Shown here piece by piece: positions 53,869 through 63,733 of a stretch of 64,000 nucleotides of DNA. Under the pieces are notes generated by a model. The model had not been told where the DNA came from and did not search any database. It worked only from the letters and a program-made list of their open reading frames with translations. Each line of letters begins with the position of its first letter. Positions within the stretch are counted from its first letter, which is position 1. Source of the DNA: Leifsonia virtsii (GTDB lineage: Bacteria; Actinomycetota; Actinomycetes; Actinomycetales; Microbacteriaceae); the NCBI RefSeq assembly GCF_030433675.1, contig NZ_JAROCB010000004.1, positions 486,990-550,989 on the forward strand, read 5' to 3'. The translations under genes were made by a program, and so were the position numbers.

Positions 53869-54197
53869 TCGACTGGGCAGCGTTCGTCCTCGTCTTCGCG
53901 GCGGCCCTCGTCGGCTCCTGCGTGGTCGTCGCGTTCTACGCGCTCGGCACGCGCCTGCTCGCCGTCGCCGGTCGCGCCCTCTTCGTCGAGCCGGTCGAGT
54001 TCACCGACGCGATCACCGTGCTGACGCCAGAGAAGGCAGCCAAGCTGCAGCGCAAGGCCGAGAAGGCCCAGCGCAAGAACCCGCTGACCGCCGGCCAGAA
54101 GCGCCTGGCGCTGACCGGCGCCTACGCGTGCTTCACCGCGTGCGCGCTGGCGGTGCTCTACGGGCTGTACCTGATCATCCCGTACTTCCACCAGTAG
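53865..54197 (+). CDS. Small membrane protein coupled to the phosphate transporter
   Basis: Protein of 110 residues with membrane helices at about 6-30 and 80-105 and a charged linker (KAAKLQRKAEKAQRKNPLTA) between them. No catalytic motif. It overlaps the transporter gene by four bases, so it is probably an accessory or peptidase-like partner of the transporter, but no role is known. A convergent hairpin follows its stop. Confidence 0.75.
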
Positions 54198-54224
54198 CCG
54201 CGGAGCAAGCGGCGGCTTCACGGC

Positions 54225-54257
54225 CGGGCAGGTTCGGGGTCCGCTCGAACCCGCCCG
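54225..54257. terminator. Convergent hairpin after the phosphate transporter operon
   Basis: Arms CGGGCAGGTTCG (54225-54236) and CGAACCCGCCCG (54246-54257) pair with one mismatch. It lies between convergent genes and can serve both. Confidence 0.7.
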
Positions 54258-54267
54258 ACCGCGCGGG

Positions 54268-55941
54268 TCATCTCGTGTAGACGAAGGTGACTGTGATGGG
54301 GCCGGCGCGGAAGGCCCCGGTGGCATTGGCGGGAGTGCGCTTGACCCTCCAGCCGTCGACCGTGACCGGGGTGGCCGTGTATGCGGCGCCGACGGTGCCC
54401 GTCAGGGTCGCGTCGGGCGCGATCGCGCGGCCGTCCCGGTCAACATGGCGCACGGTCACCGGGGCTGCCGGGGCCGGGTTGCGCTTGTAGACGAACGTCA
54501 CGGTGATGGGGCCGGCGCGGAAGACCCCCGTGGCGTTGCCCGGAGTGCGCTTGACCTCCCAGCCGTCGAGCGTGACCGGGGTGGCCGTGTAGGCGGCGCC
54601 GAACGCACCGGTGAGGGTGGTGTCGGGCGCGAGGGGGACGCCGTTGACGTCGACGTGGCGCACGGTGACCGGGGCCGAGTCCTTCTCGTAGACGTACGCC
54701 ACGGTCACAGCAGAGGTGCCGAAGGTGCCCGTCGCGTTGGCCGGGGTGCTCTGCGGGTGCCAGCCGTTCACTGCAACAGGCCGAGCGTCGTAGGGGGCGC
54801 CGACCGTGCCGGCGATGGTGACATCCCTGGCTAGGCGGGTTCCGTCCGACTTCAGGTGGCGCACGGTGACGAGCGCGGCGGGTTTGCCGGTGTAGACGTA
54901 CGTGATGTCGATGCGGGTGCCGGTGGTGAACGTGCCGCTGGCCGGTGCGCTGCCGGAGGCGAGCTTCGGCGTGCCGTAGCCGTCGATCGCCGGAGGGGCC
55001 GGCAGGCTGTAGGCGTCTCCGCCGGGGCCGTAGAGGTTGGCGTCCGGGGCGATGGTGCGGCCGAGGTCGTCCTGGTAGTGCACGGTCGCCATGGCCGGGC
55101 GGTGGAGGAAGCGGGGGCTGGTCGCCCACATCTTCGGGAAGAAGCCGATGTGCTTGCCTGCCGACGGGACCTCGCCGGAGTATGAGGCCAGGTAGAAGCG
55201 CGAGCATCGGGTGTCGGGCTGGCACGTCAGACCCGGATACTTCTCGCTGTCGTGGACGGCCGGGTAGGCGTAGCCGAGGTTGTTGAACTCGAGCTGGTGG
55301 CTGAACTCGTGGAGGGCGATATCGGTCGAATACTCGACCGGCTGCGACAGCCCGGGGAACTTCGACGCGTCGCCGGCGTTCAGGAGAGACCAGAAGGAGT
55401 AGCCGGCACCGCGGCTGTAGCGGTCGTCGTAGTAGCCCGGGAAGGTGGCACCTCCGGCGTTCTCGTTGTAGAACGGCATGATGGCGTCGTACTCGGCCAT
55501 GCCCGACGCGCGGTTCAACGCGTCGGCGATGCCCCACTCGTGGACCTTGTTGTCTCCGGCGCCGAGCTTCACGGGCCCGTCGTCGAACTTCAGGGTCGGA
55601 ACGACGTCCACCATCCCGGTCGACTCCGTCAGGCTCTCGAACTGGCCCATGATGTTCTTCGCCCAGGTGCGGTAGTCCGCCGAGAGGGTGTGGCGCACGC
55701 CGTCTCCGGTCGTCACATCGGTCAGGCCGAGGAAGAGGATCTTCCGGACCGGCTTCTGCAGCGGGAGGGAGTAGTCCTGGGCGTCGCCCTGCTTCTTCGC
55801 CTCGTCGACGGCCATGGCTGTGATGGTGTCCGGGCTGACCGTCTCCGCTTGCGCGGGGGCCGCAGCCGGTGTGGTCAGGGTGAGCCCGGCCGCGGCGATG
55901 GTGCCGGCGGTCAGCACGGAGAGTGTTCTTCTGAAATGCAT
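54268..55941 (-). CDS. Secreted HExxH metalloprotease-like protein with four MucBP repeats
   Basis: Protein of 557 residues with a signal peptide (residues 1-32). The central domain (60-280) carries HEFSH at 211-215, the HExxH zinc motif, in STDIALHEFSHQLEF. Four C-terminal repeats of 63-66 residues (about 286-351, 357-419, 424-487 and 494-557) match the MucBP pattern (VTVRHVDVNGVPLAPDTTLTG, ending VTFVYKR). No sorting motif or membrane anchor follows, so it is probably released or bound by the repeats to surface glycans. The ATG at 55941 begins a clear signal sequence. Target unknown. Confidence 0.8.
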   Translation of the reverse strand: MHFRRTLSVLTAGTIAAAGLTLTTPAAAPAQAETVSPDTITAMAVDEAKKQGDAQDYSLPLQKPVRKILFLGLTDVTTGDGVRHTLSADYRTWAKNIMGQFESLTESTGMVDVVPTLKFDDGPVKLGAGDNKVHEWGIADALNRASGMAEYDAIMPFYNENAGGATFPGYYDDRYSRGAGYSFWSLLNAGDASKFPGLSQPVEYSTDIALHEFSHQLEFNNLGYAYPAVHDSEKYPGLTCQPDTRCSRFYLASYSGEVPSAGKHIGFFPKMWATSPRFLHRPAMATVHYQDDLGRTIAPDANLYGPGGDAYSLPAPPAIDGYGTPKLASGSAPASGTFTTGTRIDITYVYTGKPAALVTVRHLKSDGTRLARDVTIAGTVGAPYDARPVAVNGWHPQSTPANATGTFGTSAVTVAYVYEKDSAPVTVRHVDVNGVPLAPDTTLTGAFGAAYTATPVTLDGWEVKRTPGNATGVFRAGPITVTFVYKRNPAPAAPVTVRHVDRDGRAIAPDATLTGTVGAAYTATPVTVDGWRVKRTPANATGAFRAGPITVTFVYTR

Positions 55942-56064
55942 CTCGCGTCTTCTGTCGTTGGTGTCGCGGGACGGTGGTCCCATACAGAAGGACGCCTCCG
56001 CCCCGGCGCTATGACGTCAGAGGGTTGAGATACAGATCTCCGCTGGATCGCTCCAGTCGAGGGC

Positions 56065-57342
56065 TCAGTCGGTGCCGCGCGCGCGGCCGATCGCGTTCAT
56101 CACGTGGTAGACCACGATCGCGGCGATGGCGCCGAGCGCGATGCCGTTGAAGGTCAGCTGTCCGAGGTTCAGCGTGAAGTCGCCGATGCCGATGATGAGC
56201 GCCGTGGCCGCGGTGAACTGGTTCTTCGGCTTTGAGAAGTCGACCTTGTTGTCCAGCCAGATCTTCACGCCGATGATGCCGATCAGCCCGTACAGCGCGG
56301 TGGTCACGCCGCCGAGCACGCCGGCCGGAATGGTGTTGATGACCGCGCCGACCTTGGGGGAGAGGCCCAGCAGGATGGCGACGACACCGGCGACCCAGTA
56401 CGCGGCCGTCGAGTAGACCCGCGTCGCGGCCATGACGCCGATGTTCTCGCCGTAGGTCGTCGTCCCGGAGCCGCCGAAGAAGCCGGCGACGGTGGTGGCG
56501 AGGCCGTCCGCGAACAGTGCGCGGCCGGTGAGGCGGTTCACCGACGGGTCGGTGAGCTGGGCTACCCCACGGATGTGGCCGACGTTCTCGGCGATCAGCA
56601 CGAGCACGACCGGGAGGAAGGCGGGCAGGATGCCCCAGGTCGACGCGGGGGAGGTGAACGGGTTGGCCGGCAGGGTGAACTGCGGCAGGCCGATCCATGC
56701 GGCCTTCGCGACGCCGCTGAAGTCGACCTGTCCGACGATGACGGCGAAGACGTATCCGACGGCGACGCCGAGGAAGATGGAGAGCCGGCCGAGCATCCCG
56801 CGGAACAGGACGGTGCACAGGATGACGGCGGCCAGCGTCACGAGCGCGGTCACCGGCGCCTTGGCGAAGTTCGCGCCGGCGGCGGGGGCCAGGTTGAAGC
56901 CGATCAGGGCGACGATGGCGCCGGCGACGACCGGGGGCATGAGCCCGTCGATCCAGCGCGTGCCCGTCCCGATCACGATGAGCCCGACGATGGCGAGCAG
57001 GATGCCCGTGATCAGGATGCCGAACAGCGCCGACGGCATCCCGTGCGCCTTCGTGGCGGCCACGATCGGGACGATGAACGCGAACGACGACCCCAGGTAG
57101 CTGGGCAGCCTGTTGCCGGTGACGACGAGGAAGAGCAGAGTGCCGACGCCGGAGAACAGCAGCGTGGTCGCCGGCGGGAACCCGGTCAGCAGCGGCACCA
57201 GGAACGTCGCGCCGAACATCGCGACGACGTGCTGGGCGCCGAGCCCGATCGTCCGGGGCCAGGTGAGTCGCTCGCCGGGCAGCACGATCTCGTGCGCTCC
57301 GACCTTCTTGCCGTCGCCGTGCAGCGTCCAGGGCAGTGCCAT
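56065..57342 (-). CDS. Uracil/xanthine permease (NCS2 family)
   Basis: Nucleobase:cation symporter of 425 residues with about 14 membrane segments of the UraA/XanP fold. Typical segments are HVVAMFGATFLVPLLTGFPP, LGSSFAFIVPIVAATKAHG, and the later region with VLVLIAENVGHIRGVAQL, which contains the conserved Glu. UraA-type proteins import uracil; xanthine transport is also possible. The start has AAGGA four bases upstream. It is divergent from an AzgA-type permease across 113 bases. Confidence 0.92.
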   Translation of the reverse strand: MALPWTLHGDGKKVGAHEIVLPGERLTWPRTIGLGAQHVVAMFGATFLVPLLTGFPPATTLLFSGVGTLLFLVVTGNRLPSYLGSSFAFIVPIVAATKAHGMPSALFGILITGILLAIVGLIVIGTGTRWIDGLMPPVVAGAIVALIGFNLAPAAGANFAKAPVTALVTLAAVILCTVLFRGMLGRLSIFLGVAVGYVFAVIVGQVDFSGVAKAAWIGLPQFTLPANPFTSPASTWGILPAFLPVVLVLIAENVGHIRGVAQLTDPSVNRLTGRALFADGLATTVAGFFGGSGTTTYGENIGVMAATRVYSTAAYWVAGVVAILLGLSPKVGAVINTIPAGVLGGVTTALYGLIGIIGVKIWLDNKVDFSKPKNQFTAATALIIGIGDFTLNLGQLTFNGIALGAIAAIVVYHVMNAIGRARGTD

Positions 57343-57455
57343 GCGTGTCCTTCAGTGCTCTCGAGTCGGAATAGGCTTGGTGCTGCGCATTCGCGCATAC
57401 TCGACGAACCTGAATCCTCGCCGGGCACCGCCCACCGATCCTACGGGAGTTCACC

Positions 57456-58904
57456 ATTTCCGCTTCGACCAGCGCGCCCACCACGGCCAAGGGGCGCTTC
57501 GACCGCTTCTTCGAGATCAGTGCACGTGGCACCACCTGGGGCACCGAGGTGCGCGGTGGCGTGCTGACCTTCGTCACCATGGCGTACATCGTCATCCTGA
57601 ACCCGCTCATCCTCGGCGGGACGAAGGACGTCGTCGGCCACACGCTCGGCACCACGCAGGTCGCGGCCGTGACCGCCCTCAGCGCCGGCGTGATGACGGT
57701 GCTGTTCGGCCTGATCGCGCGCCTGCCGTTCGCCTTCGCCGCGGGGCTCGGCATCAACTCGTTCCTCGCCGTCAACGTGGTCAAGATCCTGACCTGGCAG
57801 GAGGCGATGGGCCTCGTCGTCATCAACGGCATCATCATCGTGCTGCTGTCGGCGACCGGGCTGCGCAAGCTCATCTTCAACGCCGTCCCTGCGCCGCTCA
57901 AGACGGCGATCACCGTCGGCATCGGCCTCTTCATCGCGTTCATCGGTTTCGTCGACAGCGGCTTCGTCCGCACCACGACGCTGTCGTCGCCGCCGGTCCA
58001 GCTGGGCGAGGCGGGCTCCATCGCGACGCTGCCGACCATCACCTTCCTGATCGCGCTGATCATCATGGGCGTGCTGATGGCGCGCAAGGTGAAGGGCGCC
58101 CTGCTCATCGGCATCGTCGCCGCGACCGTCGTGGCGATCATCGCCGAGGCGATCTGGCACGTCGGCCCGTCGATGGGGAAGAACCCGGCGGGCTGGAACC
58201 TCACCGTCCCGCAGCTGCCGACCTCGCTCGTGTCGCTCCCGGACCTCAGCCTCGTCGGCCAGGTCGACCTGTTCGGCTCCTTCGGCCGCATCGGCGCGCT
58301 GGCCGCGATCATGCTGATCTTCACGCTCGTCTTCACCAACTTCTTCGACGCCATGGGCTCGATGACGGGCCTCGCCCGGAGCGCTGGACTCGCGAACGAG
58401 GACGGCACCTTCCCGCGGCTGCAGTCGTCGCTGATCGTGGAGGGCGTCGGCGCGATCGTCGGCGGCGGCGTCTCGGCGTCGTCCAACACGGTCTTCGTGG
58501 AGTCCGCCTCGGGCATCGGCGAGGGCGCCAAGACCGGGTTCGCGAGCGTCGTCACCGGCGTGCTGTTCCTGCTGGCCATGTTCTTCACGCCGCTGACCCA
58601 GGTGGTGCCGCTGGAGGTCGCGGCCGCGGCGCTGGTCGTCGTCGGTGCGCTCATGGTGGTGCAGATCCGGCACATCGACTTCAGCGAGTTCTCGGTGGTG
58701 CTTCCGGTGTTCCTGACGATCATCGTCATGCCGCTGACCTACTCGATCGCGAACGGCATCGGCGTCGGCTTCATCAGCTGGGTGCTCATCCGCTCGCTCG
58801 CCGGGAAGGCGCGCCAGATCAGCCCGCTGCTGTGGATCGTGGCGGCCGGCTTCCTCATCTATTTCGCGCGCGGACCGATCGAGGGCCTGCTCGGCCAGGT
58901 CTGA
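57456..58904 (+). CDS. AzgA-type guanine/hypoxanthine permease, probable ATT start
   Basis: Purine permease of 482 residues (AzgA/NCS2-like, about 12-14 membrane helices). The first in-frame standard start is GTG at 57549, which would cut off the conserved region FDRFFEISARGTTWGTEVRG that precedes helix 1 (VLTFVTMAYIVILNPLIL). Starting at ATT 57456 restores it, and GGGAG (57445-57449) lies six bases upstream. There is no ATG, GTG or TTG in frame between the upstream stop (57411) and 57549. Later motifs include TNFFDAMGSMTGLARSAGLA. Divergent from the UraA-type permease. Confidence 0.8.
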   Translation: MSASTSAPTTAKGRFDRFFEISARGTTWGTEVRGGVLTFVTMAYIVILNPLILGGTKDVVGHTLGTTQVAAVTALSAGVMTVLFGLIARLPFAFAAGLGINSFLAVNVVKILTWQEAMGLVVINGIIIVLLSATGLRKLIFNAVPAPLKTAITVGIGLFIAFIGFVDSGFVRTTTLSSPPVQLGEAGSIATLPTITFLIALIIMGVLMARKVKGALLIGIVAATVVAIIAEAIWHVGPSMGKNPAGWNLTVPQLPTSLVSLPDLSLVGQVDLFGSFGRIGALAAIMLIFTLVFTNFFDAMGSMTGLARSAGLANEDGTFPRLQSSLIVEGVGAIVGGGVSASSNTVFVESASGIGEGAKTGFASVVTGVLFLLAMFFTPLTQVVPLEVAAAALVVVGALMVVQIRHIDFSEFSVVLPVFLTIIVMPLTYSIANGIGVGFISWVLIRSLAGKARQISPLLWIVAAGFLIYFARGPIEGLLGQV

Positions 58905-58915
58905 TCCGCCCCGGG

Positions 58916-58966
58916 ATTCGTCACGAATGGGCGCTGTTCGTCACCAATGGCGTCCATTCGTGACGA
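58916..58966 (+). terminator. Hairpin with TTCGTCACGAA arm after the purine permease
   Basis: Arms 58918-58934 and 58950-58966 pair over 17 positions with one mismatch, 13 bases after the stop. The left arm contains ATTCGTCACGAAT (58916-58928), itself nearly palindromic. Related sequence occurs at 20192-20272. Confidence 0.7.
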
Positions 58967-59042
58967 GCGGCGGGGTGACCTCAGGGACAAGTCGGGGGTT
59001 ACCCCGATACCGGGCGCGAGCGCGGGTCGGTTGGATGGATGC

Positions 59043-59330
59043 ATGACCACCACCACTCCGTACCAGACCGCCGCGCCCGTCCGAACCCTCAGCGTCACGA
59101 GCTTCGTGATCGGCCTCTCGTCGATCGTCTTCGGCTGGACCCTCGTCGCACCCGTGGCAGGCCTCGTGCTCGGCATCCTCGCCCTCAAGCGGGAGCCGCT
59201 CGGGCGGACCTTCGCCATCTGGGGCATCGTGCTCAACGCCGTGATGCTCGCGGGCGCTGCGATCGGCATCGCGTTCGCGGTCGTCGGGCTCGGCGTCGGC
59301 CTCATGGCGCTCCCCTTCGCCTGGCTCTAG
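59043..59330 (+). CDS. DUF4190-type small membrane protein
   Basis: Protein of 95 residues with two membrane helices (about 15-43 and 52-90). Segments are LSVTSFVIGLSSIVFGWTLV, APVAGLVLGILALKREP and LGRTFAIWGIVLNAVMLAGA, the last typical of DUF4190 and related membrane proteins of unknown function. The ATG at 59043 follows a region with no clear ribosome binding site. A strong hairpin follows. Confidence 0.78.
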   Translation: MTTTTPYQTAAPVRTLSVTSFVIGLSSIVFGWTLVAPVAGLVLGILALKREPLGRTFAIWGIVLNAVMLAGAAIGIAFAVVGLGVGLMALPFAWL

Positions 59331-59335
59331 CCGGT

Positions 59336-59401
59336 GAGTGCGGCCTCCCGTAACCACTGCGGGTGCTCGCGCAGCCGCAGACGTGACGCAAGGCCGCACT
59401 C
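59336..59401 (+). terminator. Hairpin between the DUF4190 gene and trmB
   Basis: Perfect 11-base outer stem (59336-59346 with 59391-59401, GAGTGCGGCCT) with an inner stem CTGCGG (59357-59362) with CCGCAG (59375-59380). It starts five bases after the stop and ends 21 bases before the trmB start. Confidence 0.72.
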
Positions 59402-59410
59402 GCCGTGCGG

Positions 59411-59416
59411 GACAAT
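59411..59416 (+). promoter_or_regulatory. -10-like element GACAAT before trmB
   Basis: GACAAT ends six bases before the ATG at 59423. It departs from TANNNT in its first base but has the leaderless spacing. Confidence 0.35.
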
Positions 59417-59422
59417 GGGGGG

Positions 59423-60106
59423 ATGGAACCATCCCCCCTCGTCCGGCCGCGCAGCTTCGTCGTCCGGGGACGCAAGACCGAAGCCCAGCAGCGGGCGATC
59501 GACGAGCTGTGGCCGACGTACGGCCTCGAGTTCGACGGGTCGCCGCTCGACCTCGACGCCGCGTTCGGCCGCACCGCGCCGCGCGTGGTCGAGATCGGCT
59601 TCGGCAACGGCGAGAACCTCCTGACGCTCGCCGAGCGCCACCCCGACCGCGACTTCCTCGGGATCGAGGTGCACGGCGCCGGCATCGGCCGGGTCCTCGG
59701 CGCGATGCGCGACCGGGGCCTCGGCAACATCCGCATCGTCCGGCACGACGCGGTCGAGGTCTTCGAGCGCGGGCTCGCGGAAGGGTCCGTCGACGAGATC
59801 CTCATCTTCTTCCCCGACCCCTGGCCGAAGGCGCGCCACCACCGTCGCCGGCTCGTGCAGCCGGAGGTCGCCCGGCTGCTGGTGCGTGCGCTCGCGCCGG
59901 AGGGCGTGCTGCGGCTCGCCACCGACTGGGAGCCGTACGCCGAGCACATGATCGAGGTGCTCGACGCCGAGCCGGGGCTGGTGAACCAGGCCGGCGAGGC
60001 CCGCTTCGTCCCGCGTCCCGACGACCGCCCGGTCACCAAGTTCGAGCGCCGCGGCGAGCGCCTCGGCCACGCGATCTTCGACCTCGAGTACCGCCCGGCC
60101 CGCTGA
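59423..60106 (+). CDS. trmB: tRNA (guanine-N7-)-methyltransferase TrmB
   Basis: Methyltransferase of 227 residues that makes m7G46 in tRNAs. SAM motif I is VVEIGFGNGENLL, later motifs are FLGIEVHGAGIGR, ILIFFPDPWPKARHHRRRLV (family signature), and the C-terminal PVTKFERRGERLGHAIFDLE. The ATG at 59423 is preferred over the GTG at 59405 because of the spacing to GACAAT and because the GTG is next to the preceding hairpin. Confidence 0.95.
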   Translation: MEPSPLVRPRSFVVRGRKTEAQQRAIDELWPTYGLEFDGSPLDLDAAFGRTAPRVVEIGFGNGENLLTLAERHPDRDFLGIEVHGAGIGRVLGAMRDRGLGNIRIVRHDAVEVFERGLAEGSVDEILIFFPDPWPKARHHRRRLVQPEVARLLVRALAPEGVLRLATDWEPYAEHMIEVLDAEPGLVNQAGEARFVPRPDDRPVTKFERRGERLGHAIFDLEYRPAR

Positions 60107-60120
60107 CGGGCCCACCCCAG

Positions 60121-60186
60121 CCATCAGCTCCTGAGTTTTTCGACCCGACACGCCGACGCGGGGTCGAAAAAGTCCGGAGGTGATGG
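60121..60186 (+). terminator. 26-base-stem hairpin with GACACGCCG loop (copy 6)
   Basis: Arms 60121-60146 and 60161-60186 pair over 26 positions with three mismatches around a 14-base loop beginning GACACGCCG (60147-60155). It starts 15 bases after the trmB stop. The stem includes TTTTTCGACCC with GGGTCGAAAAA, so each strand has a run of T or A. Confidence 0.78.
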
Positions 60187-60200
60187 TGTGGGGGTGTCTT

Positions 60201-60206
60201 TAGGAT
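60201..60206 (+). promoter_or_regulatory. -10 element TAGGAT, leaderless start at 60213
   Basis: TAGGAT ends six bases before the ATG of the aldehyde dehydrogenase gene. Confidence 0.55.
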
Positions 60207-60212
60207 GGGCCC

Positions 60213-61589
60213 ATGACGCACACGGTCGAGGAGCTCCGGTCCGCCTTCGATGCCGGGGTCACCAAGCCCCTCGCGTGGCGGCTCGCCCAGCTGCGGGCGC
60301 TGCGGCGGATGCTCACCGAGCGCTCGGCGGAGTTCGAGGACGCCCTCCTCGCGGACCTCGGCAAGAACCCGACCGAGTCGCAGATCGCCGAGCTCGGCTT
60401 CGTCGTCGGCGAGATCGACCACGCGCTGAAGCACCTGCGCCGCTGGCTGCGGCCGAAGCGGGTGTCCGTGCCGGGTGCGCTGCTGCCGGCCCGCGCGTCC
60501 ACCCTGCTGGAGCCCGTCGGCGTCGTCCTCGTGATCGCGCCGTGGAACTACCCGGTGCAGCTGCTGCTCGCGCCGCTCGTCGGCGCGCTCGGTGCGGGCA
60601 ATGCGGTCGTGCTGAAGCCGAGCGAGCTCGCGCCCGCCACCTCCGCCGCGATGGCACGTTTCATCCCGCAGTACCTGGACCGCCGGGCGGTCGCGGTCGT
60701 CGAAGGCGGCGTGGAGGAGACCACCGACCTGCTGGCGCAGCGCTTCGACCACATCTTCTACACGGGTAACGGCCGGGTCGGCCGGATCGTCGCCGCAGCC
60801 GCCGTCGAGCACCTGACGCCGGTGACGCTGGAGCTGGGCGGTAAGTCGCCGGTCTACGTCGACGGGACGGTCGACGTCGCGGCGGCCGCCCGCCGCATCG
60901 CCTGGGGCAAGTTCATGAACGCGGGCCAGACGTGCGTCGCGCCCGACTACGTGCTCGCCGACCGAGCGGTCGTCCCGGGGCTCACCGACGCGCTGCGCGA
61001 CGCCGTGCGCGACCTCTACGGCGACGATCCGGCGCAGAGCCCCGACTACGGCCGCATCGTCGACGACCGGCAGTTCGAGCGCCTGACCGGGATGCTCGGT
61101 TCCGGCACGACCGCGGTCGGCGGCGACCACGACGCCGCCACGCGGTACCTCGCCCCGACCGTGCTGGTCGACGTCCCCGAGAATGCCCCGGCCATGGCGC
61201 AGGAGATCTTCGGCCCGATCCTCCCCATCCTGCCGGTGGACGGGTTGGACGACGCCATCCGCTTCATCCGCTCAGGCGACAAGCCGCTCGCGCTGTACGT
61301 CTTCTCGTCGAGCGCCACCGTGCGGCGCCGCATCCTGACCGAGACGAGCTCCGGAGCGGTCGGCTTCGGCATCCCGGCCGCGCACCTCGCCGTCGCGGGT
61401 CTGCCGTTCGGCGGGGTGGGGGAGAGCGGAGCGGGCGCGTATCACGGCGAGCGGTCGGTCCGCACGTTCAGCCACGAGAAGGCGGTCCTCAGCAAGCCGC
61501 TGTCGCCCGACACGATGCAGCTGGTCTACCCGCCCTACACCGAGGGCAAGGACCGCTTCGCGCGCGGTCTGCTGCGCAAGCTCGGCTGA
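60213..61589 (+). CDS. Aldehyde dehydrogenase, class 3-like
   Basis: Aldehyde dehydrogenase of 458 residues. The short N-terminus and [20 protein letters not shown] resemble class 3 (fatty or aromatic aldehyde) enzymes. The base is in [11 protein letters not shown] and the catalytic cysteine in [13 protein letters not shown]. Near the C-terminus, [19 protein letters not shown] is conserved in this class. Likely substrates are medium- or long-chain or aromatic aldehydes. It stands alone with its own leaderless promoter, 141 bases before aspA. Confidence 0.92.
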   Translation: MTHTVEELRSAFDAGVTKPLAWRLAQLRALRRMLTERSAEFEDALLADLGKNPTESQIAELGFVVGEIDHALKHLRRWLRPKRVSVPGALLPARASTLLEPVGVVLVIAPWNYPVQLLLAPLVGALGAGNAVVLKPSELAPATSAAMARFIPQYLDRRAVAVVEGGVEETTDLLAQRFDHIFYTGNGRVGRIVAAAAVEHLTPVTLELGGKSPVYVDGTVDVAAAARRIAWGKFMNAGQTCVAPDYVLADRAVVPGLTDALRDAVRDLYGDDPAQSPDYGRIVDDRQFERLTGMLGSGTTAVGGDHDAATRYLAPTVLVDVPENAPAMAQEIFGPILPILPVDGLDDAIRFIRSGDKPLALYVFSSSATVRRRILTETSSGAVGFGIPAAHLAVAGLPFGGVGESGAGAYHGERSVRTFSHEKAVLSKPLSPDTMQLVYPPYTEGKDRFARGLLRKLG

Positions 61590-61730
61590 TCGACACTCTG
61601 TCGAAGGGAGTCCGGGATGCCGGACAGCACGTCCACGCCACCGTCCGACCCCGGGGGTAGGCTCGGCACTGCCGGAGGCCACGAACGTCCGGCGCAGGAA
61701 ACGCATGCCAACGCACAACGAGAGGCAACG

Positions 61731-63299
<1,569 letters not shown>

Positions 63300-63308
63300 C
63301 CTGCCGCG

Positions 63309-63533
63309 TCATCCGCGCACGGGCATGCTGCCCGCGTAGCGATACCCGGCGCGCGCAGGCCAGCCGGAGGCGTCGCTGAGCAGGAACACGTCGACCATGC
63401 GCTGTCCTGCCGCGTCGACGGCGGGCACGCGGATGTGCGGCGGCGGCTCGTCGTGCTCCGGCGGCGGCATCGCCACCGTCTCGACGACCCCGTCGTGGAA
63501 CAGCTCCGCGAGGAACCCGGCGGTGTCGTCCAT
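63309..63533 (-). CDS. Small protein of unknown function
   Basis: Protein of 74 residues with no membrane helix or cysteine and no recognised domain. Notable segments are ETVAMPPPEHDEPPPHIRVP and RMVDVFLLSDASGWPARAGY. The leaderless -10 (TACCCT) six bases before its ATG supports it as a real gene. It converges on aspA with nine bases between stops. Confidence 0.62.
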   Translation of the reverse strand: MDDTAGFLAELFHDGVVETVAMPPPEHDEPPPHIRVPAVDAAGQRMVDVFLLSDASGWPARAGYRYAGSMPVRG

Positions 63534-63539
63534 GACCGC

Positions 63540-63545
63540 AGGGTA
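63540..63545 (-). promoter_or_regulatory. -10 element TACCCT, leaderless start at 63533
   Basis: On the minus strand TACCCT ends six bases before the ATG at 63533. Confidence 0.5.
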
Positions 63546-63642
63546 GGGCCTCCGACGGCCGCCCGAAAGGCAGTCGTCGACGTCCGGTCACGGGATCGGA
63601 ACGAAGTGCAGCGCTGTCTTTCGGGCCGCGAAGACGCCGACC

Positions 63643-63733
63643 TAGGGTGTGCCCCAATCGCGGCGAACCTGCCGCGGGAGTGCCCGGTGCTTACCCCACC
63701 GGGGATGCCGACCCGACTAAGGCATGGTCTCAG
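63643..63733 (+). promoter_or_regulatory. Promoter and structured leader before the secreted protein
   Basis: TAGGGT at 63643-63648 is a good -10 and gives a leader of about 80 bases. It contains CGCGGC (63659-63664) with GCCGCG (63671-63676), and CCCGGTG (63683-63689) with CACCGGG (63697-63703). Placed before a secreted, possibly cell-wall-acting protein, it may be a riboswitch of the c-di-AMP (ydaO) type, but the usual GGGGUGAAUC block is not visible, so the identity is open. Confidence 0.35.

Noticed and set aside
57343..57455. Purine or guanidine riboswitch between the two nucleobase permeases
   Set aside because: I could not find the conserved core of any known purine, preQ1 or guanidine riboswitch; only a short TGCGC/GCGCA inverted repeat at 57384-57397 is visible.
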